Below, piece after piece: positions 32,165 through 41,370 of a DNA stretch of 64,000 nucleotides; positions within the stretch are counted from its first letter, which is position 1, and every line of letters begins with the position of its first letter. Made by a program: the position numbers and the translations under genes. Under the pieces are notes generated by a model, which was given only the letters and a program-made list of their open reading frames with translations, was not told where the DNA came from and made no database searches. The stretch covers positions 81,008 to 145,007 of the forward strand of contig NZ_BBIW01000014.1 of the NCBI RefSeq assembly GCF_000732325.1. Direction: 5' to 3'. The DNA is from Paenibacillus sp. TCA20. Lineage in GTDB: Bacteria; Bacillota; Bacilli; Paenibacillales; Paenibacillaceae.

Positions 32165-35100
32165 ATGAAGATACGCACTCGACTGCTTATAGGCTTCAGT
32201 GCATTAATGGCAATATTGCTTGTACTAACCATTGTCAGTTATAACACCACCAGCTCGATGCGAACGGAAATTGATGAACTGTACAATGACCGTTATATGA
32301 AGACCCGATATACTTCTGGAGTGCGTGCAGATGTAAATAATATAGCCACCCAGATTGCGACAGCCATAACGAATCCGAATACAAATTCAGCAGAAACGCT
32401 CAGTCAACGGATCGAGGATCTTAAGTCAAATGCTGCGACACAGCTTGAAGAGGTTACCGAGCGAGCGACTGAGGCTGAAGAACGCCGCTTGGTTGACCAG
32501 GTTGTCGTCAATTTAAGAGAATATACGAGCTACACGGATCGTCTTCTGGCCCTGCTGGAATCAGGCGAATATGCAGCGGCTACCAACCTTCGGACAAACA
32601 CGGGAACGGCTGCCCAGCAAGGGGTATTAGATGTACTGACAGAACTCAATAATTATCAGGATCTACTAATTGATGATCAGATCCAGGAAGCGAATAACGA
32701 GATGAACCGCTCTGTCCAGTGGCTCACTGTGCTGCTGGTAACCGGATTGCTGGTCGCCTTGGGGGTTATCTTATGGGTGATTCCAAGCATAACGAAGGGT
32801 CTGAATACAGTTTCGATGATGATCCAAAGCTTCGGCAAGGGAAGATTCCGGACGATCAAACGGATTCAGGTCAAGTCCAAGGACGAAATTGGACAGATTG
32901 CGCATGTGTTTAAAGACATAGCCAAAGATTTAGAAGAGAAACAGCAGATTGAACAGGATTACCTAAGAGCACAAGAGGATCAGAGCTGGTTGAATGCCAA
33001 TATGGCCCGAATTACGGAGATGCTGCGGGGTATTAATTCAACCCATGAAGTGGCACAGCTGTTCATTAGTGAATTTGCGCCTATTCTTACGGCGAAATAT
33101 GGGGCTGTATATCTTCATGATGAGAACAAGCACCCTGAAGAGCTCAGACGCTATGGAGCGTACGCTTTTGATGACAGCAATACAGAATGCAGCCGAACCT
33201 TTAAGATTGGAGAAGGGTTAATCGGTCAGAGTGCGCTGGATAAAAAAGTGGTTGAGCTTACCGAAGCGCCTGATGGGTATTTGTCCATTGGATCTAGCCT
33301 TGGCTCTGCGAAACCGGCCAACATTCTGATCCAGCCCGTACTATTTGAAGATGAAGTATTAGGTGTAGTAGAAATCGCATCCTTCGAATCGTTCTCGAGT
33401 CTGCAAAAAGCGTTGTTTGAGCAGCTTATTAATAATATGGGTATTATTATTAATAATATTAATAGACGTATGCGTGTTGAAGAGCTGCTTCGTGAGTCTC
33501 AGACACTTACAGAGGAACTTCAGGTACAATCTGAAGAATTGCAGACCCAACAGGAGGAGCTTCGTCGTTCGAATGAGAACCTGGGCGAACAGGCTGAGGA
33601 ACTCAAGCGTTCTGAAGAACTGCTTCAACGCCAGCAGGAAGAGCTGGAGCATTTCAACACCGAATTACTTGCGAAGACGAGAGCTCTCGAAGAGCAGGTA
33701 CAGCAGGTGGAAGAGAAGAATGAACAGATTGAGGAGACGAAGCGGCAGCTGGAGCAGCAAGCCATGCAGCTCTCGATCACTTCGAAATATAAATCCGAGT
33801 TCTTGGCGAACATGTCTCATGAGCTTCGGACTCCGCTGAACAGCTTGCTTATTCTATCGCAGCTTCTTACGGAGAACAAAGAAGGTAATCTGTCGGATAA
33901 ACAGAAGGAATATGCACAAACCATCTATATGTCCGGTGCTGACCTCTTGAAAATGATCGATGAAATTCTGGACCTGTCCAAAGTCGAGTCTGGAAAGATG
34001 GATATTAATCATGAAAAAGTCAGCCTGCAGGATCTGCGCAACTTCGTTCAGCAGAATTTTGCGCCGGTTGCACTTAGCAAGGATTTGAAGCTGGCATTTG
34101 AAGTCAAGGATGAGCTGCCAGAGAGCTTCATATCGGATGGGCATCGGGTGAAGCAGGTGCTGCGGAACCTCTTATCCAATGCATTCAAATTTACTTCAGA
34201 GGGCTCAATTACGGTCAGCATGAGACAAGCGGACGATTCAGAGCTGCCTCATTATATTGATATGGATGTACCTTTCCTGGCTATTTCAGTGAATGATACA
34301 GGCATTGGCATTGCTCCTGACAAAAAAGATCTGATCTTTGAAGCCTTCCAGCAGGTGGATGGAACGACCAGCCGCAAATACGGAGGAACCGGGCTTGGAC
34401 TCTCCATCAGCCGTGAGCTGGCTCGTCTGCTTGGCGGGGAGATTATGCTGGAGTCTACGGAGGGCAAGGGCAGCACATTTACTCTGTATCTCCCTCTGCT
34501 TACAGATGCTAAGCTGGGAGAGCAGCGGGAGCTTTCGGTTGAACAGGGCGAAGCCGCAGCTGCACAAGAGTCCAGAGGCCGTTACCTGCCGCAAGGAAGA
34601 TCGGTACTGAGTGCTGTACAGAGTGAGGCCAAAGCGCAGATCGCATCCTCCGCGACAGTGATCAATAACATCAAGGATGATCGGGATACGATTAAAGAAG
34701 GCGATCGGGTGATGCTGATCATTGAGGATGATCCCAAATTTGCGAATATACTGATGGACATGACGCGTGCCCGCGGATTTAAAGCGTTAGTTGCTCTGCA
34801 GGGAGATGTAGGACTGGATACAGCGAAGCAATATGTCCCTGATGCGATTATTCTTGATATTCAGCTTCCGGTGATGGATGGATGGGCTGTGCTTAACGAA
34901 CTCAAGGCGAACTTGTCGACTCGTCATATCCCGGTACATGTGATTTCGGTTATTGATGACATTAAGCAAGGCTTGATGATGGGGGCTATCGCTTATCTGA
35001 AGAAGCCGTCTACTCGAGAATCGCTGGATAATGCTTTTTCACATATTGAATCCTATATTGATAAATCATTGAAGCGGCTTCTCATTGTAGAAGATGATGC

Positions 35101-35875
35101 TGTTCAGAGAAATGCCATTATAGAGCTTATAGATCATGATGATGTTGCAATAACTGCGGTGTCTACAGGCAGGGAAGCGCTGGATGAATTAAGAAATGTG
35201 AAGTATGACTGTATGGTTCTTGACTTGATGCTCACCGATATGACGGGATTTGAGCTGCTTGATCAAGTAAGGGATAATGCGAGTCTGAATGATCTTCCAA
35301 TTATCATATATACAGGCAAGGAGCTCGACAGTAAGGAGGAAATGGAGCTGCGCAAGTATGCGGAGTCCATCATTATCAAGGACGTCAAATCACCGGAACG
35401 TTTACTGGATGAGACAACCTTGTTCCTGCACCGGGTAGAAGCTAATCTTCCTGAAGATAAGAGACAGATTCTACAAAATCTGTACAACAAGGAAACTTTA
35501 TTTGAAGGTAAACGAATATTGCTCGTCGATGATGATATCCGGAATGTATTTGCTCTATCTAGCGTTCTTGAAGGGTATCGTATGGAAGTCACATTTGCCG
35601 AGAATGGCAGAGAAGCAATTGAAATTCTCGAACGTGATCACGGATATGATCTGGTGTTGATGGACATGATGATGCCGGAGATGGATGGTTACGAGGCAAT
35701 GAGAAGAATTAGAGAAATGCCTGAATTTGATAAGCTGCCGATTATTGCCCTTACCGCCAAAGCGATGAAGGATGATCGCAGCAAATGTATAGAAGCAGGA
35801 GCTTCAGATTATGTGAAAAAACCGATTCAAACCGATCAATTATTATCTCTAATGAGAGTTTGGCTGTATTCATAA
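32165..35875 (+). CDS. Membrane hybrid histidine kinase with three receivers (RsbK-like)
   Basis: A 1236-residue protein. Order: transmembrane helix (~8-28), extracellular four-helix sensor of CHASE3-like type (~30-180), second transmembrane helix (~186-206), HAMP (~207-265), GAF (~285-430), long Glu/Gln-rich coiled coil (~430-540), HisKA with SHELRTP (His552), HATPase (NLLSNAFKF, DTGIGI, GGTGLGL), then three receivers with Asp ~898, ~1020 and ~1167. The first and third keep the acidic pair and LDIQLPVMDG/MDMMMPEMDG. The second has LDLMLTDMTG and lacks the usual TKP lysine. It lies between the RsbY-like and CheR-like genes, so it probably controls the phosphatase. Confidence 0.88.
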   Translation: MKIRTRLLIGFSALMAILLVLTIVSYNTTSSMRTEIDELYNDRYMKTRYTSGVRADVNNIATQIATAITNPNTNSAETLSQRIEDLKSNAATQLEEVTERATEAEERRLVDQVVVNLREYTSYTDRLLALLESGEYAAATNLRTNTGTAAQQGVLDVLTELNNYQDLLIDDQIQEANNEMNRSVQWLTVLLVTGLLVALGVILWVIPSITKGLNTVSMMIQSFGKGRFRTIKRIQVKSKDEIGQIAHVFKDIAKDLEEKQQIEQDYLRAQEDQSWLNANMARITEMLRGINSTHEVAQLFISEFAPILTAKYGAVYLHDENKHPEELRRYGAYAFDDSNTECSRTFKIGEGLIGQSALDKKVVELTEAPDGYLSIGSSLGSAKPANILIQPVLFEDEVLGVVEIASFESFSSLQKALFEQLINNMGIIINNINRRMRVEELLRESQTLTEELQVQSEELQTQQEELRRSNENLGEQAEELKRSEELLQRQQEELEHFNTELLAKTRALEEQVQQVEEKNEQIEETKRQLEQQAMQLSITSKYKSEFLANMSHELRTPLNSLLILSQLLTENKEGNLSDKQKEYAQTIYMSGADLLKMIDEILDLSKVESGKMDINHEKVSLQDLRNFVQQNFAPVALSKDLKLAFEVKDELPESFISDGHRVKQVLRNLLSNAFKFTSEGSITVSMRQADDSELPHYIDMDVPFLAISVNDTGIGIAPDKKDLIFEAFQQVDGTTSRKYGGTGLGLSISRELARLLGGEIMLESTEGKGSTFTLYLPLLTDAKLGEQRELSVEQGEAAAAQESRGRYLPQGRSVLSAVQSEAKAQIASSATVINNIKDDRDTIKEGDRVMLIIEDDPKFANILMDMTRARGFKALVALQGDVGLDTAKQYVPDAIILDIQLPVMDGWAVLNELKANLSTRHIPVHVISVIDDIKQGLMMGAIAYLKKPSTRESLDNAFSHIESYIDKSLKRLLIVEDDAVQRNAIIELIDHDDVAITAVSTGREALDELRNVKYDCMVLDLMLTDMTGFELLDQVRDNASLNDLPIIIYTGKELDSKEEMELRKYAESIIIKDVKSPERLLDETTLFLHRVEANLPEDKRQILQNLYNKETLFEGKRILLVDDDIRNVFALSSVLEGYRMEVTFAENGREAIEILERDHGYDLVLMDMMMPEMDGYEAMRRIREMPEFDKLPIIALTAKAMKDDRSKCIEAGASDYVKKPIQTDQLLSLMRVWLYS

Positions 35876-35946
35876 TCTGTATTCGTGGGTAAGTATGTTA
35901 GAATACACCCAATTTGATCGAATTTTAGTAAGGAAGTGGGAAGGTA

Positions 35947-36819
35947 ATGACATCCTGGGATCAAACACACACAGAGGATTCGGCGGACGACAAGCCGATG
36001 ATTAAGGAACGCGAGCAAATTGAAATTGAATTGTTAATGGAAGGAATACACCGTTTTTATGGGTATGACTTCCGTAATTATGCACTCCCTTCACTGACAC
36101 GGAGAATTCTTCATCATGTGAATGCGGAGCGTTTGAAATCGATATCGGAGCTGCAGCATCAGGTACTTCATAACCGGGAAGCATTCAAACGTCTAGTGCA
36201 AAGCTTGTCTATCCCCGTAACTGAAATGTTTCGTGATCCCAGTTTGTTCAAGACGTTCCGCGAGAAAATAATTCCCGTATTAAGGACATATCCTTATATC
36301 CGGATATGGCACGCCGGCTGTTCGACGGGAGAGGAAGTCTATTCGATGGCTATTTTGCTGCATGAAGAGGGGTTATATGAGAAATCCCGTATTTATGCAA
36401 CAGATATGAATGAACGTTCTCTCCAGCAGGCGAAGGAAGGGGTGTACGGCATTGAGAAAATGAAGCTGTACACCAAAAATTATTTGGAGGCCGGCGGTAC
36501 GGGTGTCTTTTCAGAATATTACACGGCACGCTACAACTCGGTCATGTTCCATCCTTTTCTGAGACGAAATATCATTTTTGCAGAGCATAACTTGGCTACG
36601 GATCGTTCTTTTAACGAATTCAACGTTATATTCTGTAGAAATGTCATGATCTACTTTAACGATGAGCTGCGCAATCATGTTCATGGCCTGTTTCATGAGA
36701 GCCTGAGCCACTTTGGAATTTTGGTATTAGGGGCGAAGGAATCCATTCATTTCTCAGGCTATAGTGATGATTACGAGTCGATGGACCGGGCTGAAAAAAT
36801 ATATCGCAAGGTGAAATAA
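35947..36819 (+). CDS. CheR-type protein methyltransferase (RsbM-like)
   Basis: A 290-residue cytosolic SAM-dependent methyltransferase. The N-terminal helical domain (~25-95) has the CheR pattern TRRILHHV. The SAM-binding domain carries AGCSTGEEVYSMA (~120-132), ATDMNERSL and FCRNVMIYF. No chemoreceptor or cheB is nearby; its neighbours are hybrid kinases. In B. cereus, the CheR-like RsbM methylates RsbK and restrains sigma-B, and by position this is the matching part. GGAAGGTA precedes the ATG. An alternative is a chemotaxis-like role, which the context does not support. Confidence 0.88.
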   Translation: MTSWDQTHTEDSADDKPMIKEREQIEIELLMEGIHRFYGYDFRNYALPSLTRRILHHVNAERLKSISELQHQVLHNREAFKRLVQSLSIPVTEMFRDPSLFKTFREKIIPVLRTYPYIRIWHAGCSTGEEVYSMAILLHEEGLYEKSRIYATDMNERSLQQAKEGVYGIEKMKLYTKNYLEAGGTGVFSEYYTARYNSVMFHPFLRRNIIFAEHNLATDRSFNEFNVIFCRNVMIYFNDELRNHVHGLFHESLSHFGILVLGAKESIHFSGYSDDYESMDRAEKIYRKVK

Positions 36820-36839
36820 ACGCGGGGGGTTAGGTTGTT

Positions 36840-38483
36840 ATGGTCATGGGGGCTCAAGAACCGATTCATATTCTGCTTGTAGATGACCGCCCTGAGAATT
36901 TGCTTGCGCTTGAAGCGGTGCTTGAGAGTGAGCATTATGTTCTCGTAAAGGCGACTTCGGGGGAAGAAGCATTGAGGAGTCTTCTTAAGCATGAATTTGC
37001 CGTTATTGTTCTCGACGTCCAGATGCCTGGGCTTGACGGAATAGAGACCGCAAAATTGATTAAAGCCAGAGATAAAACCAAAGATATTCCAATTATTTTT
37101 ATATCTGCTAACAGCAAAGAGGCAGAGCATCTATTCGCCGGATATTCAGCGGGTGCGATCGATTATATGGTCAAACCGTTCATTCCACAGATTCTAAAGT
37201 CCAAGATTGAAGGATTTGTAGAGATGTATCTGTCGAACAAGCAGCTCAAGACCCAATCCATGCTGCTGCAGCAAAAGACGATGGAGCTGGAGCGGATCAA
37301 TAAGGAATTGGTTGAAGCGAAAGAGGCTGCTGAGATTGCTGCACATGCGAAGACAGAGTTTTTGGCTATTATGAGTCATGAGATTCGAACGCCGATGAAT
37401 GGGGTTATCGGTATGATTGATCTCCTGATGGAGACCGATCTTGCAGAAGAACAGCAGGAGTATACCCAAATAATTAGAAGCAGTGCGGATGCCTTGGTAA
37501 GCATCATCAACGATATTTTGGACTTTACCAAAATGGAGTCTGGCAAAATGGAGCTGGAACGGCAGCCATTTGACTTGTCCAGCTGTATTCAGGAAGTGTT
37601 GAACTTGTTCCAGGTTGATGCTGCTAAGAAAAATTTGGAGCTCGTTTACTTTGTCGATGAGAAGATACCTTCTGTCCTCTACGGAGATATGACCAGACTT
37701 CGCCAAGTGCTGATTAATTTGATCAGTAATGCAGTGAAGTTCACAGAACAGGGTGGAGTGTATATCATCTCTTCGCTTAAACAGGTTGAGAATGGGGTCT
37801 ATACGCTGGAGTTCACGGTGAAGGACACGGGTATTGGAATTCCGGAGGAGAAGGTTCACCATTTGTTCCAGCCATTCTCTCAGTTGGATTCCTCTATGAC
37901 TCGAAAATACGGAGGAACCGGATTAGGTCTAGCTATATGCAAAAACCTGGTTGAGATGATGAATGGTCATATTTACATTGATACAACCGAGGAACGGGGA
38001 GCATCCTTCGTATTCACCGTGGAAATGGCTCCTTATGATCATCACGGCAAAGAGGAAGAATGCAACGAGCTGCAAGCACGTAGTCATACAGAGAAGGAAT
38101 CTTCTGCAAACGTGCTGGTCGTTGATGATCATCCGATTAATCAAAAGTTGATGGTAAGTATGCTGGGCAAGCTGGGCTTGTCCTCAGATATTGCTGAAGA
38201 CGGTCAGCAGGCATTAGATATGATGCTGAAGTATAAGTATGATCTGATATTTATGGATCTGCAGATGCCTGTAATGGATGGATTGGAAAGTACTCGCCGC
38301 ATTCGTAAAGAGCTAAATGGAGTCCATTATCCGACGATTGTTGCCATGACGGCTAATGTGATGGATGGAGTTCAGCAGCGCTGTCTGGCAGCAGGGATGG
38401 ATGATTATATTAGTAAGCCTGTCAAAATGGGTAGTGTAAAACAGAAACTGGCTCAAATCCAAAGGGTAGGAAATGGAGTATAA
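36840..38483 (+). CDS. Soluble hybrid histidine kinase (REC-HisKA-HATPase-REC)
   Basis: A 547-residue protein without membrane segments. Receiver 1 (~8-125; VLDVQMPGLDG, VKPF) precedes a short coiled coil, HisKA (~175-240, SHEIRTPMNG), HATPase (~285-400; NLISNAVKF, DTGIGI, GGTGLGL) and receiver 2 (~420-540; MDLQMPVMDG, SKPV). It begins 20 bases after the methyltransferase gene, so it belongs to the same operon. With no sensor of its own, it is likely driven through its N-terminal receiver, perhaps by the large kinase. As far as I know it is not part of the described three-gene B. cereus set. Confidence 0.88.
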   Translation: MVMGAQEPIHILLVDDRPENLLALEAVLESEHYVLVKATSGEEALRSLLKHEFAVIVLDVQMPGLDGIETAKLIKARDKTKDIPIIFISANSKEAEHLFAGYSAGAIDYMVKPFIPQILKSKIEGFVEMYLSNKQLKTQSMLLQQKTMELERINKELVEAKEAAEIAAHAKTEFLAIMSHEIRTPMNGVIGMIDLLMETDLAEEQQEYTQIIRSSADALVSIINDILDFTKMESGKMELERQPFDLSSCIQEVLNLFQVDAAKKNLELVYFVDEKIPSVLYGDMTRLRQVLINLISNAVKFTEQGGVYIISSLKQVENGVYTLEFTVKDTGIGIPEEKVHHLFQPFSQLDSSMTRKYGGTGLGLAICKNLVEMMNGHIYIDTTEERGASFVFTVEMAPYDHHGKEEECNELQARSHTEKESSANVLVVDDHPINQKLMVSMLGKLGLSSDIAEDGQQALDMMLKYKYDLIFMDLQMPVMDGLESTRRIRKELNGVHYPTIVAMTANVMDGVQQRCLAAGMDDYISKPVKMGSVKQKLAQIQRVGNGV

Positions 38484-38538
38484 GCTTCTTTTTACTTGAA
38501 TCAATTTCAATTCTGAAATATTTTCCAAGTGCAGATTT

Positions 38539-38564
38539 GTTTCACTAGATAAATAGGTGGTTAA
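38539..38564 (+). promoter_or_regulatory. Sigma-B-type promoter for rsbV-rsbW-sigB
   Basis: GTTTCA (38539-38544), a 14-base spacer and GGTTAA (38559-38564), 36 bases before rsbV. Autoregulation of sigB is known in other Firmicutes. Confidence 0.6.
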
Positions 38565-38600
38565 TCAATATAGAAATAATTTTTGGGAGAGAGATGTCTA

Positions 38601-38939
38601 ATGAATACAAATAAAAATGACAAGTTTAAAGCAGAGACAGAAGTCAATAATAACACTTGTACAGTTTATTTGAGCGGAGAGCTGGACCTCTCCGTTGCTC
38701 CGGACTTTAGAAATACGATGGAGCCCCTAGTGGCAAATACGGATCAAGACCTGATTGTGAATCTGAAAGATCTGAAATACATTGATAGTACGGGGATTGG
38801 AATTTTGTTGTCTATTCTAAAAGCAAGACATGCGAAAGATGCCTCATTCATGGTGGAAGAGGTTCCTGGAAATATACAAAAGCTATTTGACATGACAGGC
38901 ATCACCAAATTCTTTGTCCCTCAGGAGAATTCCCAATAG
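38601..38939 (+). CDS. rsbV: Anti-anti-sigma factor RsbV
   Basis: A 112-residue STAS-domain protein. The phosphorylation site is YIDSTGIGIL, with Ser63 as the expected target of RsbW. When dephosphorylated by a PP2C phosphatase it binds RsbW and frees sigma-B. GGGAGAG lies 9 bases before the ATG; a longer in-frame version (from 38583) lacks a site. It leads the three-gene operon rsbV-rsbW-sigB and has a sigma-B-type promoter, which suggests positive feedback. Confidence 0.93.
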   Translation: MNTNKNDKFKAETEVNNNTCTVYLSGELDLSVAPDFRNTMEPLVANTDQDLIVNLKDLKYIDSTGIGILLSILKARHAKDASFMVEEVPGNIQKLFDMTGITKFFVPQENSQ

Positions 38940-38957
38940 GAAAGGATCGAAGAAAGA

Positions 38958-39410
38958 ATGAAAGCAGAAGCACAGAGAGTAACACTTAAGCTGCCAGCTA
39001 CGGCAGACTTTGTTGATATTGTCAGATTGAATCTGTATGGAATTGCGTCAAAGATGGGTTTCTCATATGAGGACATTGAGGACATGAAGGTTGCGGTTTC
39101 GGAAGCATGCAATAATTCAGTGCTCTATGCCTATGGAGAAGAGAATGGCGTTGTGGATGTGTTTTTTGAATTTGATGACGAGGAATTGTCTATTACGGTC
39201 AAAGATGAAGGGGAGAGCTTTGAGCGTGTAGAACAAAGAGACGGCATCGCTGCACTGCATGACAAAGATCTAGATGAGGTTCAAATCGGTGGACTGGGAT
39301 TCTATCTGATGCAGGCTCTGATGGATGATGTCAATGTCGTCACAGAAGAGGGCAAAGGAACAGAAGTCGTCTTGATCAAACGCCTCACTAAGAGTGAGGA
39401 AAGGGTATGA
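38958..39410 (+). CDS. rsbW: Serine kinase / anti-sigma-B factor RsbW
   Basis: A 150-residue GHKL-fold protein. The ATP-site motifs are readable: AVSEACNNSVLYAY (N box), VKDEGESF (G1-like) and GGLGFYLMQAL (G2). It phosphorylates RsbV and sequesters sigma-B. The N-terminus (LPATADFVDIVRLNLYGIASKMG) resembles RsbW more than SpoIIAB. Its stop overlaps the sigB start (ATGA), so synthesis is coupled. Confidence 0.94.
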   Translation: MKAEAQRVTLKLPATADFVDIVRLNLYGIASKMGFSYEDIEDMKVAVSEACNNSVLYAYGEENGVVDVFFEFDDEELSITVKDEGESFERVEQRDGIAALHDKDLDEVQIGGLGFYLMQALMDDVNVVTEEGKGTEVVLIKRLTKSEERV

Positions 39411-40180
39411 CCGATCGTTTGACTCCCCAAGAGTCGATGGACGAAGCAGTGGGTTTGATTTGGGAATATCAACAGACCAAAGATAATGAAATTGCTACCG
39501 TTCTGATTAAGAAATACGAGCCTATGGTCAAGATGGCCGCAGGCAAGATTTCTCGAAATAGACCAGATTTATACGAAGACCTGTACCAGACAGGTCAAAT
39601 GGCTCTCGTGAGGCTGCTCAGTCAGTATGATATTAATCTGGGCATCCCTTTCGAGCCTTATGCGATGAAGAGCATGATTGGTCATATGAAAAATTATCTG
39701 AGGGATAAGTCTTGGTACATACAAGTTCCCCGCAGGATCAAAGAAAAAGGTGCGCTGGTGCAGCATGCGATTGATGATCTGACGATTAAGCTTGAACGAT
39801 CACCGGATGTTCAAGAAATTGCGGAATACCTGGATCTAACGGTGGAAGAGACCGTTGAGGTATTGGCAGGACGTGAGTCCTATCATTATGTATCACTTGA
39901 TTCACCGTTGTCTCAAGACGAGAGTACGGCAACGCTTGGTGAACTTATCAGCTCAGAGGCTAATGATTATGATGCGGTAGAGAAACGAATGGATCTTCAG
40001 CAGGCGCTGGGACAATTGAAGGAGCAGGAGCAGAAGGTGCTGCTGCTTGCATTCCAAGATGGTCAATCCCAGCGGGCCATAGCTCAGAAGCTGGGCGTCT
40101 CCCAAATGAGTGTCTCCCGGATTCAGAAACGGGCAACGGAAAAATTAAAACAAATTATGACGCAATCCTCATCATCATAG
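39407..40180 (+). CDS. sigB: RNA polymerase sigma factor SigB
   Basis: A 257-residue group 3 sigma-70 factor of the SigB/SigF/SigG class. Region 2 spans about 35-105 (DLYQTGQMALVRLLSQYD, FEPYAMKSMIGHMKNYLRD); region 3 contains VPRRIKEKGALV. Region 4 lies at the C-terminus, with helix-turn-helix SQRAIAQKLGVSQMSVSRIQ. Its neighbours RsbV and RsbW, its coupling to rsbW, and shared promoter motifs nearby support SigB rather than sporulation SigF. A long perfect terminator follows. Confidence 0.94.
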   Translation: MTDRLTPQESMDEAVGLIWEYQQTKDNEIATVLIKKYEPMVKMAAGKISRNRPDLYEDLYQTGQMALVRLLSQYDINLGIPFEPYAMKSMIGHMKNYLRDKSWYIQVPRRIKEKGALVQHAIDDLTIKLERSPDVQEIAEYLDLTVEETVEVLAGRESYHYVSLDSPLSQDESTATLGELISSEANDYDAVEKRMDLQQALGQLKEQEQKVLLLAFQDGQSQRAIAQKLGVSQMSVSRIQKRATEKLKQIMTQSSSS

Positions 40181-40190
40181 GATAAATTCT

Positions 40191-40236
40191 AAAGAGGCAT
40201 GCCCGCATTTCTTACGGAATGCGGGCATGCCTCTTT
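40191..40236 (+). terminator. Terminator after sigB
   Basis: AAAGAGGCATGCCCGCATT and its exact complement form a 19-bp stem with an 8-base loop. Confidence 0.88.
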
Positions 40237-40291
40237 GTGGATCTAACCCTGTGTTTATGGATAAGAGAGATTGGAATAAGGAGGCATAGAG

Positions 40292-41278
40292 ATGGATCAG
40301 CTGAACTTACAGGAAGTAAGGCTGTATGAGGAGTGGGTCTGGCAGGATTATGAGGTATCCGAATTTGATTGTGAAGAGCTGAATAGGCTGAAGGAAGAAA
40401 TACCTTCTACTGCAGAACGGCTCACCAAGCTGCCTGAAATCCAGACGAATTATATATCTGTCCGTACTATTGGCGGGAAGAATGTATTGTTTGGGTCATT
40501 GCTCTATTCTATTAAAAAGAACCTGGACGACGAGCAGCAAAGCCATCAATTTTATTTTTATGTAGATCCGAGTCATCTCATTACCGTAAATATTGATAAG
40601 CATACCCGAGAGGCCTTGCTTGCAGACGAGCGAAAGCGGATGTTTGAGGAGGCTGAAGATGCGGTATCGGGTATGTTTATTGTCGCTAGGGCGCTCCTGC
40701 ATTACTTTCATATAGGTCTGGACAAATTCGAAATCAATTTACGCAGCCTGGAGGAGAGTATGGAGAAGAGAAATGCTCGAACGCTGATGGATAAAATACT
40801 ATCTGCCCGCTTTGAGCTTTTATTTTGGAGCAATCAATTTATCTCGTTCCAAGAGCTGCTGCATGCCTCCAATGAGGCTTTTCATTTCCTCTCGATCGAG
40901 GAGCGAACAACCTATAAACAGCTGACTTACCGGATGAAACGTATGGACAGCTTGTTCCGTCATTATGAGGATGAGATTGATACTTTAATCTCAATCGATA
41001 ACGCCGCTTCTTCCATTCGCGGCAACGATATAATGAAGACGCTGACGATTGTTACAGCGGTCTTTACTCCGGCGACAGCTGTGGGGGCCATATGGGGAAT
41101 GAACTTCGAGAATCTGCCTTGGATTAAGACACCATGGGGATTTACGGTTGTCACTGCAGCGATATTGATAAGCATGGCAGGCATGTACATCTGGATGTTT
41201 ATGAAGGGCTGGACAGGAGATATTCTAAAGATCAAGCCTCGTGGTGAGAAGCCTTCAAACACGAAGAACCCGAGCTGA
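40292..41278 (+). CDS. corA: CorA family magnesium transporter
   Basis: A 328-residue protein with a large cytosolic N-terminal domain and two C-terminal transmembrane helices. The CorA signature WGMNFENLPW sits after the first helix. It forms pentameric channels for Mg2+ or other divalent ions. AAGGAGG precedes the ATG. It stands alone after the sigB terminator and ends at a convergent terminator. No Mg riboswitch was seen in the short gap upstream. Whether it is under stress control is unknown; I see no sigma-B motif. Confidence 0.92.
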   Translation: MDQLNLQEVRLYEEWVWQDYEVSEFDCEELNRLKEEIPSTAERLTKLPEIQTNYISVRTIGGKNVLFGSLLYSIKKNLDDEQQSHQFYFYVDPSHLITVNIDKHTREALLADERKRMFEEAEDAVSGMFIVARALLHYFHIGLDKFEINLRSLEESMEKRNARTLMDKILSARFELLFWSNQFISFQELLHASNEAFHFLSIEERTTYKQLTYRMKRMDSLFRHYEDEIDTLISIDNAASSIRGNDIMKTLTIVTAVFTPATAVGAIWGMNFENLPWIKTPWGFTVVTAAILISMAGMYIWMFMKGWTGDILKIKPRGEKPSNTKNPS

Positions 41279-41302
41279 CGGGCTTATGCAAAATAACATG
41301 AT

Positions 41303-41349
41303 AAGAAAGCCTGAGATTAGCTGCGTGAGCTAAAGTCAGGCTTTCTTAC
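41303..41349. terminator. Bidirectional terminator
   Basis: AAGAAAGCCTGA pairs with TCAGGCTTTCTT around an inner TTAGCTGCGTGAGCTAA stem-loop. It lies between corA and the facing DUF5665 gene. Confidence 0.88.
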
Positions 41350-41370
41350 GTTCTCCATTTAATGGAGAAC

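Noticed and set aside
35947..36819. Chemotaxis methyltransferase
   Set aside because: There are no other chemotaxis genes around it. The setting between hybrid kinases and rsbV-rsbW-sigB fits an RsbM-like role.
38601..40180. spoIIAA-spoIIAB-sigF operon
   Set aside because: The three-gene order is the same, but the RsbW N-terminus, the SigB-type sigma factor, the flanking PP2C/hybrid kinase genes and the sigma-B-type promoter fit rsbV-rsbW-sigB better.
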